A DNA stretch of 33,634 bases from Caldifarciminota bacterium (GTDB lineage Bacteria > Hydrothermota > Hydrothermia > LBFQ01): NCBI GenBank assembly GCA_015492295.1, contig WGFI01000113.1, positions 1 to 33,634 of the forward strand. The letters run 5' to 3'. The translations under genes and the position numbers were made by a program. The number at the start of each line of letters is the position of its first letter. The stretch's first letter is position 1. The notes under the pieces were generated by a model, which did not search any database, had not been told where the DNA came from, and saw only the letters and a program-made list of their open reading frames with translations. Below are positions 1-8,279 of the stretch, in pieces.

Positions 1-2
1 GG

Positions 3-377
3 GGGAACAGTTGGAGCGTTATGGGGAGGGTATCTTGGGCGGATTTTAGGATGAATGGGGATAGTTTGGAGGGGGATTATATGGGATTTGTATTTTCGGG
101 AGGTGGTTTATATGCCGTATGGGGGGGTGATAGGAGGGTGGCTGAGAGGATGGTGTATTTCACCAAGACTAAGCCGGCTGTTATAAGTGTTTCTGAGGGT
201 TTTGTTAAGGAGAGGTTATTTAGGGTATATAGAGGGGTTTTGGAGATGGTTCAGGATGGTGAGGTTTATTCGTTATCTGGAAGGTTGGTTTTTAGGGGTA
301 AAGGCAGGGTTGTTCTTCCAAGGGGTGTTTATTTCGTTAAGTTCAAGGATAGGGTATTTAAGGTTATAGTTAGGTAG
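3..377 (+). CDS. C-terminal part of an exported protein with a type IX-like sorting tail (5' end outside window)
   Basis: The frame is open to the left edge, so only the end of a longer protein is visible; the ATG at 21 is probably internal. The last 40 or so residues form the tail seen in several proteins of this window: YSLSGRLVF, then a basic stretch, then RGVYFVKF and KVIVR followed by the stop. Such tails resemble the C-terminal sorting domain of type IX-secreted proteins, which direct a protein through the outer membrane and are removed there. The rest (FSGGGLYAVWGG, AVISVSEGF) is beta-rich and not assignable to a family. A small hairpin follows the stop codon. The export reading is good; the function is unknown. 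Confidence 0.7.
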   Translation, partial: GNSWSVMGRVSWADFRMNGDSLEGDYMGFVFSGGGLYAVWGGDRRVAERMVYFTKTKPAVISVSEGFVKERLFRVYRGVLEMVQDGEVYSLSGRLVFRGKGRVVLPRGVYFVKFKDRVFKVIVR

Positions 378-380
378 TCA

Positions 381-404
381 AACACTCCAACTAGGGTGTT
401 TTAG
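381..404 (+). terminator. Small hairpin terminator after the first gene
   Basis: AACACTC (381-387) pairs with GGGTGTT (394-400), giving a 7-bp stem with one T-G wobble, a 6-base loop and a short T run. It starts three bases after the stop codon of the upstream gene, as expected for an intrinsic terminator. The stem is weak for a thermophile. Confidence 0.45.
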
Positions 405-552
405 CAGGCCTTTGGGGTATTGTGCTGATAGGCCGATAATCTTGCCTCCGTCCTCATTCAATACTAAATTCTTTCCACTCACGCAATACTGGGATATGGT
501 CTTTAAGTTTATAGTTAGATAGAGGATTTTATCAGGTATGACCTCTGGGAAG

Positions 553-569
553 TTTTTCCACCTTATAAT
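553..569 (+). promoter_or_regulatory. pheT promoter, leaderless type
   Basis: TTTTTC (553-558), five bases, then a perfect TATAAT (564-569). The TTG start codon lies 9 bases further on. No Shine-Dalgarno fits between the -10 box and the start, so the mRNA should begin at or within a base or two of the TTG. I see no convincing -35. Confidence 0.7.
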
Positions 570-578
570 TCCTTCGCT

Positions 579-2792
579 TTGAAAGTGCTATTATCCGACT
601 TGAACAGATTTCTTGAGCATGAGCTTTCCATATCTGAGGTTTTGGATGTGTTGGAAAGGATAGGTGTTGAGGTGGAAGATGTTATGACCATAGGAGAAAA
701 CTTTGGGAGAATCATCCCAGTTAAGGTTTTAGGGGTGGAGAAGGTGGGGAACCTAACATGGGTTGAGATCAGGGTCGATGGAGATAAAGTCCGTACCGCT
801 ACAACAGATCAGGTATATGTTGGTGAAACTCTACTTTGGGCCGATGTTCCACCTAAGAAATTCGGTGATAGAATCTCCTATGGAATGTTCATTTCCGAAG
901 AAGAGCTGGGTCTATCCCCAAAAAGCGAGAATCTTATAAGGGTGAGAGATGTTGAAACATACAAAGAAGATTTTCTCATAGGGGATTCGCTTATAGAGCT
1001 TTACATAACGCCCAATAGGCCTGATCTCTTCGGCGCGATGTGGATTGCTAAGGAAATATCCCTATTTTCAGGTGTCGCTTTTAAGGGTCTGAATTTGCGA
1101 GAGAATCCTAAGGATACATTCTCTTTTGAGATAGACATATCAACCCTTGGCTGTGATCTATACACTATAAGAAAAATCAGGTTGGGGAAAGGTAAAACGC
1201 CCGATGTAATACGGAGAAAGCTCTTCCTCGTGGGTTTCAATCCCATAAATCCCGCCGTTGATGCGACGAATTGGGTATCGTATATAGTAGGGCAGCCCTT
1301 ACATGCCTTTGATAGTAGAAAAGTCAAAGGGAGGATAAGGGTGATAGAGTCCCAGGGGGGTGAAACATTTATAAGCTTGGCAGGAGAGAAATATACCCTT
1401 CCCCCCGGAATAATATGCATAGCGGATGAGGAGAAGATATTGGCTCTCGGTGGTGTTATAGGGGGATTGGAAAGCGGAACTTATGAGGATACCGAAGAAA
1501 TCTTACTTGAAAGCGCCCATTTCCTTCCCGAATACATTAGAAAGGCCGAAACTCTTACAGGAATATTTACGGAATCCTCGCGTAGATTTGAAAAGAATAC
1601 CAGTCCCCATCTCGTTGAATTGGGATCCCTCTACGCCGCGGAATTGCTCAAAGAATGGTGTGGGGCGGAATATACGAACATACTTAAATCAGGCAGAGTA
1701 AAACCTCAGAAGGAAATAGAGGTAAATCTCAAAAAGTTCAACATATACTTTCCGGACTTTAAAGGGGATGTTAAGGATATTTTGGAAAAGTTGGAGTTTA
1801 GCATAGTGCCGAATGGAAAATCAATAAAGGTCAGACCACCCATCCACAGAACCGATATATCTTTTCAGGAAGATGTTTTTGAGGAAATCGCCAGATTCAT
1901 AGGATACGATAACATACCTTCAAAACCCTCACCCTTAGCTCCCCTACCTCCTTCTCCAAGAGATAGGATATACGATGAGATACTAACATTTCTATCTTCA
2001 AAGGGGGGTTATCAGGTTGTCAGTTTGGGATTGTTCTCGGATAGGGAGGTTGAAGGCTCAAAGGGTTATGAGATAACAAGCGGATTCAACGAATCTTTCA
2101 AATACCTTTCCACTTCGCCGATTCCCCATATACTAAAAGCAATATCCTACAATCTACGCTTGGGTAATCCGCCCAAACCGTTGTTCTCGCTGGTCAGGAT
2201 ATACGATCCCGATGAGAAGGTGTATATAATCATGGGTGCTTATAAGCCTATGAAATATTCCCATATAAAGGGTTTCCTTGATTCGCTACGAGAGAAGTTC
2301 GGGTGGAAGTATGACTATACCTTCCCATCGGATGACCCCTATCTCCATCCATCCGCAAGTGCGGATATATTTTTTGAAAATCGTAAGGTGGGTGCCGCTG
2401 GAACTGTGAGACCCAAAAAGGCGAGGGTTTTCGGTATAAAAAGGGAGGTTTATGTTTGGTACATTGAGGTTCTTCCACCTTCAAGTGCAGTGAAGAGAAG
2501 GATCTCAAAACTCCCAGCGAGTTTTAAGGACATTTCAATACTTGTACCTAGGGATACGAAGTATCACCATATAGAAAGGACGATTGAAGGAATCTGTAAG
2601 AAGTTCAAGGAGGTTGAGGGATGGCAGCTTATGGATATATATACCGGAAAGAACATACCCGAGGGAACCATCAGCTTCACTTTCAGATTTATCATCAGAC
2701 CTTTGGAGAAATCTTTGACCGAAGAAGAAATCAACGGTATATTTTCACAGATAAGAAGCAAAATAGCAGAGAAGTATAAAATTAGGGGGTGA
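579..2792 (+). CDS. pheT: Phenylalanine--tRNA ligase beta subunit
   Basis: PheT pairs with PheS (alpha) in an alpha2-beta2 enzyme that charges tRNA-Phe in the cytoplasm. The 737 residues show the family order: N-terminal segment (MKVLLSDLNRFL), EMAP/OB-like tRNA-binding region (about 40-150), B3/B4 editing region, B5 region (VRPPIHRTDISFQEDVFEEI, about 405-425) and a C-terminal ferredoxin-fold anticodon-binding domain (SFKDISILVPRD to the end). It is slightly shorter than the usual 780-800 residues. The start is TTG, chosen because the frame begins there and a -10 box sits 9 bases upstream. pheS, often directly upstream, is not in the window. It heads the transcription unit that continues through rny and rseP. 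Confidence 0.96.
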   Translation: MKVLLSDLNRFLEHELSISEVLDVLERIGVEVEDVMTIGENFGRIIPVKVLGVEKVGNLTWVEIRVDGDKVRTATTDQVYVGETLLWADVPPKKFGDRISYGMFISEEELGLSPKSENLIRVRDVETYKEDFLIGDSLIELYITPNRPDLFGAMWIAKEISLFSGVAFKGLNLRENPKDTFSFEIDISTLGCDLYTIRKIRLGKGKTPDVIRRKLFLVGFNPINPAVDATNWVSYIVGQPLHAFDSRKVKGRIRVIESQGGETFISLAGEKYTLPPGIICIADEEKILALGGVIGGLESGTYEDTEEILLESAHFLPEYIRKAETLTGIFTESSRRFEKNTSPHLVELGSLYAAELLKEWCGAEYTNILKSGRVKPQKEIEVNLKKFNIYFPDFKGDVKDILEKLEFSIVPNGKSIKVRPPIHRTDISFQEDVFEEIARFIGYDNIPSKPSPLAPLPPSPRDRIYDEILTFLSSKGGYQVVSLGLFSDREVEGSKGYEITSGFNESFKYLSTSPIPHILKAISYNLRLGNPPKPLFSLVRIYDPDEKVYIIMGAYKPMKYSHIKGFLDSLREKFGWKYDYTFPSDDPYLHPSASADIFFENRKVGAAGTVRPKKARVFGIKREVYVWYIEVLPPSSAVKRRISKLPASFKDISILVPRDTKYHHIERTIEGICKKFKEVEGWQLMDIYTGKNIPEGTISFTFRFIIRPLEKSLTEEEINGIFSQIRSKIAEKYKIRG

Positions 2793-2794
2793 TT

Positions 2795-3001
2795 ATGGGA
2801 ATAGAGGAAACCAAAAAGCACTTAGGCATGTTGATAAATCAACTCAAAAGGTATAAAGAGGAAAACGAAAGACTCAGAAGGAAAGTCTCGGATCTTGAAA
2901 GGGAGGTTGAAGAACTGCGCCAAAAAAACCAGCAGATCATGCGAGAACTGGACGAGATATCAAGATTGATAAATGAGGCTTTGAATGAAGATGAAGGTTA
3001 G
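2795..3001 (+). CDS. Small coiled-coil protein, possibly ZapB-like
   Basis: A 68-residue, highly charged protein that is almost entirely heptad-type coiled coil (KRYKEENERLRRKVSDLER, then EVEELRQKNQQIMREL). The ATG at 2795 is preferred over the GTG at 2789 because AGGGGGTGAT (2784-2793) places a Shine-Dalgarno just before it. It lies two bases after the pheT stop, and its end overlaps the next gene. Small coiled-coil proteins next to ZapA are often cell-division factors that organise FtsZ; this role rests on the neighbourhood and the coiled coil, not on a recognised family motif. Confidence 0.75.
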   Translation: MGIEETKKHLGMLINQLKRYKEENERLRRKVSDLEREVEELRQKNQQIMRELDEISRLINEALNEDEG

Positions 3002-3308
3002 ACTCAGAGTGAGAGAGATGAATTACGAATGTGAGGTGGATGTCCCAGAAGATATAATTGAAGATTTCAAATTAGCGCTGAAGAATCTTGAAAGCAGAGC
3101 CAGAAGTATAAACGCACCGATAGATGAGATACTTCAAAGGCTGCTGGTGGAAACCGCATACAATATAGCAATGGCGAATATAATGTTAAAAATGGGAGGA
3201 AAGCTTTATGAGAAAGGATTTGAAGATAATTATAAAAGTGGGAAGGGCGAGGTTGAAACAGAGTTTGAAGGTAAAAAAGGAGGATTTAAGGATCATCGGC
3301 GAGGATGA
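2985..3308 (+). CDS. ZapA-like cell-division protein (first of two)
   Basis: The 107-residue product has a short beta hairpin (VRLRVREMNYECEVDVPED) followed by a long helix (APIDEILQRLLVETAYNIAM), the layout of ZapA, which bundles FtsZ filaments. A gene of this kind often sits between pheT and rny, which supports the call. The ATG at 2985 follows TGAGG by 6 bases; a second ATG at 2991 is possible. The last 33 codons overlap the next gene in another frame and encode a low-complexity charged tail (GKGEVETEFEGKKGG) that is probably not part of the fold. The family match is by eye only. Confidence 0.65.
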   Translation: MKMKVRLRVREMNYECEVDVPEDIIEDFKLALKNLESRARSINAPIDEILQRLLVETAYNIAMANIMLKMGGKLYEKGFEDNYKSGKGEVETEFEGKKGGFKDHRRG

Positions 3309-3492
3309 GGAGATTTTGAGGGAGCTTGAAAAAGAGGTTGAAGGGATAGTAAATGCGAGTATAGAGCGGGTTTATAGTCCTTCAAAGAAGCTTAACAGTA
3401 TCCTGGCCGAGGCGCTTGTAAATATTACGGTTCAATCCGTGAAAATATCCAAGGAAATAGGAAGTTTGATAAAAGAGGGAGGTGAGATATGA
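3208..3492 (+). CDS. Second ZapA-like small protein overlapping the first
   Basis: The 94-residue product repeats the plan of its upstream neighbour: a short strand region (KVKKEDLRIIGEDEE), then a long helical stretch (VYSPSKKLNSILAEALVNIT). The ATG at 3208 is supported by GGGAGGA (3194-3200), a strong Shine-Dalgarno 7 bases upstream. The first 101 bases therefore lie inside the preceding gene in a different frame, much more overlap than the usual 4 bases here. The stop overlaps the rny start as ATGA. It could be a diverged tandem copy of ZapA or an unrelated helical protein of the division cluster. Confidence 0.65.
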   Translation: MRKDLKIIIKVGRARLKQSLKVKKEDLRIIGEDEEILRELEKEVEGIVNASIERVYSPSKKLNSILAEALVNITVQSVKISKEIGSLIKEGGEI

Positions 3493-5027
3493 CAGGAAGT
3501 TTGATACTTTTGGCGTCTGTGGTTCTGAGTGCAATAATACTTGGTGTCAGCTTTTGGTACGCCAATGAGATAAGGAGGAGATATATAAAAAGGGCAAAGG
3601 AAGAAGCGAATAGGATACTCCATGAACACAGAGAAAAGGCGAAGAAGAAGGCGGAAGAGTACCTTAAAAACGCAAAGGAGAAGATAGAGGAGGAGAAAAA
3701 TAGATTGAGAGCGGAAATATCCAAGAAGAAGCATGATATTAAGGTTATGGAGAGAAATCTGAGGGATATGAAGGAGAAGCTGAAAAGGAAGGAAGAGAAT
3801 CTTCGTAGAAGGGAGAGGGAGATTTACAACCTTGAAATGCAGCTTAAAAAGAGGGAGGAAAGGGTCTCAAAGGCTGAGGAGGATATTACGAAGAAGCTTG
3901 AAGAGATAGCGAAGATGACGGTAGAGGAAGCTAGAAATGAACTTATGCGGATGGTTGAAACCAGAGCGAAGTTGGAGGCGGCGCAGCTGGCTATGAAGAT
4001 AAAAGAGGAAGCCAAACAGAAAGCTGAGGAGCAGGCCAAAGAAATCATAGCCATGGCTATACAGAGGTGCGCCGCTTCACGGACGGCCGAAGTGACTACC
4101 ACGATAGTTGAGCTGCCATCCGAAGAAATAAAAGGTAGAATCATAGGAAGAGAAGGAAGAAATATAAGGGCATTTGAGGCTATAACGGGGGTTGAACTTA
4201 TAGTTGATGATACACCTGAAATTGTGGTGCTTTCGTCGTTTGATGCTTTAAGAAGGGAGAAGGCTCGTTTGGTGCTTGAAAGACTCGTGCAAGATGGAAG
4301 GATACATCCAGCGAGAATAGAGGAAATAGCGGAGAAGGTTGATCAAGAGTTTGATAATTATGTGCGCCAGACAGGAGAGCAGGCATTGGTAGAACTCGGT
4401 ATTCCCTATATGCATCCTGATCTCGTTTATTTGATAGGTAAGATGAAATTCAGATCATCCTACGGTCAAAACCTACTTTCGCACTCAATAGAAACCGCGA
4501 AACTCGCCGGCATAATGGCCGCTGAGCTTGGAGTATCGGTTGAAGATGCGAAAAGGGCGGGTCTCCTGCATGATATAGGAAAGGTAGTTGAAGATGAAGA
4601 AGGCCCGCACGCCTTGGTTGGGGCATCGGTGGCGAAGAGGTACGGTGAAAAGGAATCCGTCGTAAATGCCATAGCCGCCCATCATGGTGATGTTGAACCT
4701 CAGTATCTTATAGCTCCACTCGTAGCGGCCGCGGATGCTATTTCAGGTGCAAGGCCAGGAGCGAGAAGGGAAAGCCTTGAACAGTACATAAAGAGACTCC
4801 ACGAACTGGAAAGTATAGCATACAGGTTTCCAGGTGTTGAGAAAGCTTACGCCTTGTATGCGGGTAGGGAAATAAGGGTGATAGTGAATTCTGAGCAGAT
4901 AAGCGATGTTGAAGCCTACGCTTTGGCCGAGGAGATAGCCAGAACGATAGAAAATGAAATGCAATATCCGGGTCAAATAAAGGTTGTGGTTATAAGGGAG
5001 GTGAGAGCGGTGGGGGTGGCTAAATGA
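3489..5027 (+). CDS. rny: Ribonuclease Y
   Basis: RNase Y is a membrane-anchored endoribonuclease that starts mRNA decay in bacteria using it in place of RNase E. The 512 residues have the full layout: one N-terminal membrane segment (about 4-24), a long basic/acidic coiled coil (25-195), a KH RNA-binding domain with GRIIGREGRNIR near 215, and an HD domain with HSIETAKLAG and HDIGKV (H360, D361 region). The ATG overlaps the preceding stop (ATGA) and has a perfect GGGAGGTGAGAT Shine-Dalgarno. The rseP start overlaps its own stop, so translation of the two is probably coupled. Confidence 0.97.
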   Translation: MTGSLILLASVVLSAIILGVSFWYANEIRRRYIKRAKEEANRILHEHREKAKKKAEEYLKNAKEKIEEEKNRLRAEISKKKHDIKVMERNLRDMKEKLKRKEENLRRREREIYNLEMQLKKREERVSKAEEDITKKLEEIAKMTVEEARNELMRMVETRAKLEAAQLAMKIKEEAKQKAEEQAKEIIAMAIQRCAASRTAEVTTTIVELPSEEIKGRIIGREGRNIRAFEAITGVELIVDDTPEIVVLSSFDALRREKARLVLERLVQDGRIHPARIEEIAEKVDQEFDNYVRQTGEQALVELGIPYMHPDLVYLIGKMKFRSSYGQNLLSHSIETAKLAGIMAAELGVSVEDAKRAGLLHDIGKVVEDEEGPHALVGASVAKRYGEKESVVNAIAAHHGDVEPQYLIAPLVAAADAISGARPGARRESLEQYIKRLHELESIAYRFPGVEKAYALYAGREIRVIVNSEQISDVEAYALAEEIARTIENEMQYPGQIKVVVIREVRAVGVAK

Positions 5028-6292
5028 TAGAATTCTTAGGTATAGTGGTCGGTTTCGGATTGCTGGTTATATGGCATGAACTGGGTCATTTCCTCGCAGC
5101 CTTATCCGTCGGTATAAAACCCTCGGTTTTCTCAATAGGTTTCGGAAGGAAGATTTGGGGTGTAAATATCGGAGGTGTGGATTTTCGCGTTTCGGTTCTT
5201 CCTCTCGGAGGATATGTGAGGTTTGAGGATGAAGGTGCCGCAGGAATACCTTCTGGCTTTTTTAGAAAGCCTCTGTGGGCGAGACTCTGGATAGTTGGAG
5301 CGGGTCCCCTTTTCTCGTTCATACTCGGACCCATTCTGGCGTTTTTCCTATCGGCATATAGAGGATCCGTGTCCTTATACACCACGACGATTTATAGGTC
5401 AAAGGTCAAGGAGTTCCAAAGGGGAGATTCAATAATAGAGGTAAATGATATAAAAGTGAAATCCGGCGAGGAACTTTTGAGAATCCTTTCAGAAAAATCC
5501 GGGAAAAGGGTGACCGTTCTAAGAAAGGGTTTGGATGTACCCATCGTGAGATATATAGAGGGTGATTATTCGGACAGCATTGAACTCAGAATCCTTCCGA
5601 AGGTCGGATCAACTCTAAAAGGTTTTCCAGCCTATGGGAAGCTCCAAAAGGGAGATTGGATATATAAGGTTGATAGCGTATATGTTTATTCTTGGCAACA
5701 GCTCGTGGAATATGTTCAGGAAAAAAAGGAAGGTGATACCATAACACTAGGTATAATAAGAGATGGTAAGAGGATGGAAATCAGACTTCCCGTGAAGATT
5801 CAAGATGGAAAAGGTAAGATAGGTGTCTTCGTCGCTTACAGGGAAAAAAGGTTCGCAAGCCTAGCGGAGATTTTGGAAAATACATGGTTCTTTACGAAAA
5901 GGTTCTCTATGCTCATATTTGAAGGGATACACAAGCTTCTATCAGGTCATGCTAAGGTTCAGGAAAGTATTGGGGGACCATTAACCATAGGAATAGCGAT
6001 GGCGGAAGCGGCAACCTCGGGCTTTGATATTTGGTTATCATTCCTTATAGTGATAACGATAAACTTAGCGATAATAAACTTATTACCCATCCCTGGACTT
6101 GACGGAGGGCACCTTCTATTTCTGACGCTTGATGAGCTCTATTTCAGAATGTTTCGCAGAAGGATACCTGAAAGGGCGATGATGTGGATACTTATGGCGG
6201 GAATAATAACTATAATCGCTTTGGCGATATTTGTGATAACTTTGGACATACACAGACTCATTACGGGGGATATATGGAAAATGATAAGGTAG
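5024..6292 (+). CDS. rseP: RseP-type site-2 zinc metalloprotease
   Basis: An intramembrane protease of the M50 family, which cleaves membrane-anchored anti-sigma factors or clears signal-peptide remnants in the inner membrane. The zinc motif HELGH is at residues 18-22 in the first membrane segment, and the third ligand region PIPGLDGGHLL is near 355-362. Two PDZ domains lie between (about 120-190 and 205-275). At 422 residues it has the family's normal size. The start overlaps rny (ATGA), so it belongs to the pheT-rny unit. The gene symbol follows the fold; the substrate is unknown. Confidence 0.95.
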   Translation: MIEFLGIVVGFGLLVIWHELGHFLAALSVGIKPSVFSIGFGRKIWGVNIGGVDFRVSVLPLGGYVRFEDEGAAGIPSGFFRKPLWARLWIVGAGPLFSFILGPILAFFLSAYRGSVSLYTTTIYRSKVKEFQRGDSIIEVNDIKVKSGEELLRILSEKSGKRVTVLRKGLDVPIVRYIEGDYSDSIELRILPKVGSTLKGFPAYGKLQKGDWIYKVDSVYVYSWQQLVEYVQEKKEGDTITLGIIRDGKRMEIRLPVKIQDGKGKIGVFVAYREKRFASLAEILENTWFFTKRFSMLIFEGIHKLLSGHAKVQESIGGPLTIGIAMAEAATSGFDIWLSFLIVITINLAIINLLPIPGLDGGHLLFLTLDELYFRMFRRRIPERAMMWILMAGIITIIALAIFVITLDIHRLITGDIWKMIR

Positions 6293-6302
6293 ATGTGAAT
6301 CG

Positions 6303-6316
6303 TTCTGCGGTAGAAT
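6303..6316 (+). promoter_or_regulatory. Promoter of the DUF5683-like gene, leaderless type
   Basis: TTC, five bases, TAGAAT (6311-6316), nine bases, ATG (6326). The layout matches the ppdK and trxB promoters. No Shine-Dalgarno is present. Confidence 0.6.
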
Positions 6317-6325
6317 ATCTTCCTA

Positions 6326-6715
6326 ATGTTGTGGTTTTTTATGGTTCAGCAGCAGGTGGATACATTGGATACTTTAAAGAGGAAGGATATATTTATAAAA
6401 TCACCGACATCCGCAGCGTTAAGGTCCGCTTTAATTCCAGGTTGGGGGCAATTCTACAATGGAAGGGGATTGAAGGGTATGATACTCGGAACATTGAACT
6501 TTATAAGCGTAGGATACACCCTGCGGAGATACATTGATATGAAAAATTCTCCGACCAATCAAAATGTTTCCAATTTTCTCGGTGCCTTGATACTGAATAT
6601 AGCGGTATGGGGTTATACCATAGCCGATGCTTTCGTGGATGCTTATCTTTACGGGTTTGGGGTGGAGAGGGATACGGTTTTAAAGGACATTGATACGAGT
6701 AATGAGGTTAAGTGA
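6326..6715 (+). CDS. DUF5683-like small membrane protein
   Basis: A 129-residue protein containing SPTSAALRSALIPGWGQFYN and KGMILGTLNF, the signature of DUF5683-type proteins: a short amphipathic segment and hydrophobic helices. The function of the family is not established. ATG 6326 is preferred over ATG 6341 because a -10 box lies exactly nine bases before it, as at other leaderless starts in this window. It is followed by the PqqD/MEMO gene 15 bases later, and the two probably form one transcript. Confidence 0.75.
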   Translation: MLWFFMVQQQVDTLDTLKRKDIFIKSPTSAALRSALIPGWGQFYNGRGLKGMILGTLNFISVGYTLRRYIDMKNSPTNQNVSNFLGALILNIAVWGYTIADAFVDAYLYGFGVERDTVLKDIDTSNEVK

Positions 6716-6730
6716 AAAAGGAGGGAAAGT

Positions 6731-7870
6731 ATGAAACCGAAGATAAGACCATTACAAATAACGGGTTATTATGATAAAGTCATATTGACGGATCCCTTGG
6801 GAATATCGCAACCCGTTATGTTATCAAGAGGGGCAGTTTTACTTATAAGTCTTATGGATGGAAGCAGATCCTTGGAGGACATAGCCGTTGAATTTGAAAG
6901 GATAACAGGATATGAAATGAGTCCATCGGAAGTTTTCAATTTCGTTAAGAAACTGAACGATTGGTATCTCTTAGACAACGATAGGTTCTACGAGAAATAT
7001 AGCGCATTAGTGGAGGAGTTTCTATCCTTAAAAGTTAGACCCTTAGCCTTCGCGGGGGAATCCTATCCCAAGGATAAGGATGAATTGTTGGATATGGTAT
7101 CACCTGCGAAAAGGATGGAAAATCTGATAATAGCGAAACCCAAGGGTGTTATGCTGCCTCATATAGATCCCCGCAGGGGTTGGGATGTTTATCTTGAAGG
7201 TCTGAGAGCCATATACAGGACCGATGCCGATATTATGCTGATATTTGGTATAGCACACAGTTATATATCGCAGCCTGTAAATGCTTTGTCCATGCATCTG
7301 GATACCCCTTTGGGTATGGTTGAAACTGACATTGAGTTGCTTGAAGATCTGTCCCATGATCTGGATTTTGATCTTTTCTCCGATCCTCTATCCTTTAAGA
7401 ATGAGCATTCAATTGAATTCCCAGTGGTCTTCATAAAATCTTTACTTCATGAACGAAAATTCAAAGTTCTACCCTTCATATTCTTAACAGAAACCCTTGA
7501 AGATTACAGATTGATTGATGAGTTCGTAAGGGTTTTGAGACATAAGCTGAAAGATAAGAATATCCTTGTGGTTGCCAGTGTTGATTTGAGTCATGTTGGT
7601 AGGAGATTTGGAGATGAGGGAGTTAATAGGTTTGAGATGAGCCAGCATGATAAGATATTTCTGGATTACCTTAGCGATGGAAATGCCGATGGTATATTGA
7701 CTCTTTACAGGATGTACAACAACCCTACGAGTATAGATGCATTTCCTGCTGTCTATGCTATGCTCAGGTTCTTTGAGGGTGAGGTATCGGGAAAGGTCTT
7801 GAAATACAAGGTATCTTATGAGGAGGATACGGATTCGGCCGTTAGTTTCGCGAGCGCTGTATTGTATTGA
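6731..7870 (+). CDS. MEMO-family protein (AmmeMemoRadiSam protein B) with PqqD-like N-terminus
   Basis: The C-terminal 280 residues match the MEMO fold, relatives of aromatic-ring dioxygenases: GVMLPHIDP (H near 143), GIAHSY (H near 176), EHSIEFPVVFI (about 223) and VASVDLSHVG (about 285), the positions of the conserved histidines. The first 90 residues (TDPLGISQPVMLSRGAVLL, then a helical SRSLEDIAVEFE) look like a PqqD-type winged-helix domain, the fold that presents peptides to radical SAM enzymes. Usual partners, an AMMECR1 protein and a radical SAM enzyme, are not in the window. AAGGAGG lies 6 bases before the ATG. The biochemical function is unknown. Confidence 0.85.
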   Translation: MKPKIRPLQITGYYDKVILTDPLGISQPVMLSRGAVLLISLMDGSRSLEDIAVEFERITGYEMSPSEVFNFVKKLNDWYLLDNDRFYEKYSALVEEFLSLKVRPLAFAGESYPKDKDELLDMVSPAKRMENLIIAKPKGVMLPHIDPRRGWDVYLEGLRAIYRTDADIMLIFGIAHSYISQPVNALSMHLDTPLGMVETDIELLEDLSHDLDFDLFSDPLSFKNEHSIEFPVVFIKSLLHERKFKVLPFIFLTETLEDYRLIDEFVRVLRHKLKDKNILVVASVDLSHVGRRFGDEGVNRFEMSQHDKIFLDYLSDGNADGILTLYRMYNNPTSIDAFPAVYAMLRFFEGEVSGKVLKYKVSYEEDTDSAVSFASAVLY

Positions 7871-7877
7871 ATGCTGT

Positions 7878-8279
7878 CTAAATAAATATACCGGCTATAA
7901 ACACTATCGCACCCCACACCACAAAAGATGAGGCAAAGGGTAAAATTAAACCTTCCTTATGGAATTCGTAAGCCGACCATAGTAGAGCAAAAGGAATCAT
8001 TATAAACTGAACCAAAAACATTACAGCGAAGAATGGGGGACTGTTAAAACTCGCCAGATTCGTTATGGTTGATAGTACAAGGGCTACATTCAAAGGCATA
8101 AAAAGATTCCTTTTGAGGGTTTTATTTGAAAGGAGTTTCATACTAAATAAAAACAGCGGAAAATACAGTATAGACAACGCTGAGAGTAATAAGGATGAGA
8201 AAAACAATGTCTTTGAAACCGCAGAGAAACTGAATAGATAGAGCATAAGTAGGATGGTGAATATCAGAGCGTATTTCAT
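7878..8279 (-). CDS. Small four-helix membrane protein, unknown function
   Basis: 133 residues, nearly all hydrophobic, with about four membrane segments (YALIFTILLMLYLFSF at the N-terminus, VVWGAIVFIAGIFI at the end). I do not recognise the family. The start overlaps the deoC stop (ATGA), so it is translated as part of the ppiD-like/deoC unit. Its stop is only 7 bases from the end of the convergent MEMO gene, with no hairpin between. Confidence 0.8.
   Translation of the reverse strand: MKYALIFTILLMLYLFSFSAVSKTLFFSSLLLSALSILYFPLFLFSMKLLSNKTLKRNLFMPLNVALVLSTITNLASFNSPPFFAVMFLVQFIMIPFALLWSAYEFHKEGLILPFASSFVVWGAIVFIAGIFI

Noticed and set aside
3824-4144. Long antisense frames opposite rny, ppdK, pheT and similar genes
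   Set aside because: They mirror the codon pattern of secure genes, have serine- or phenylalanine-rich low-complexity products, and lack start signals.
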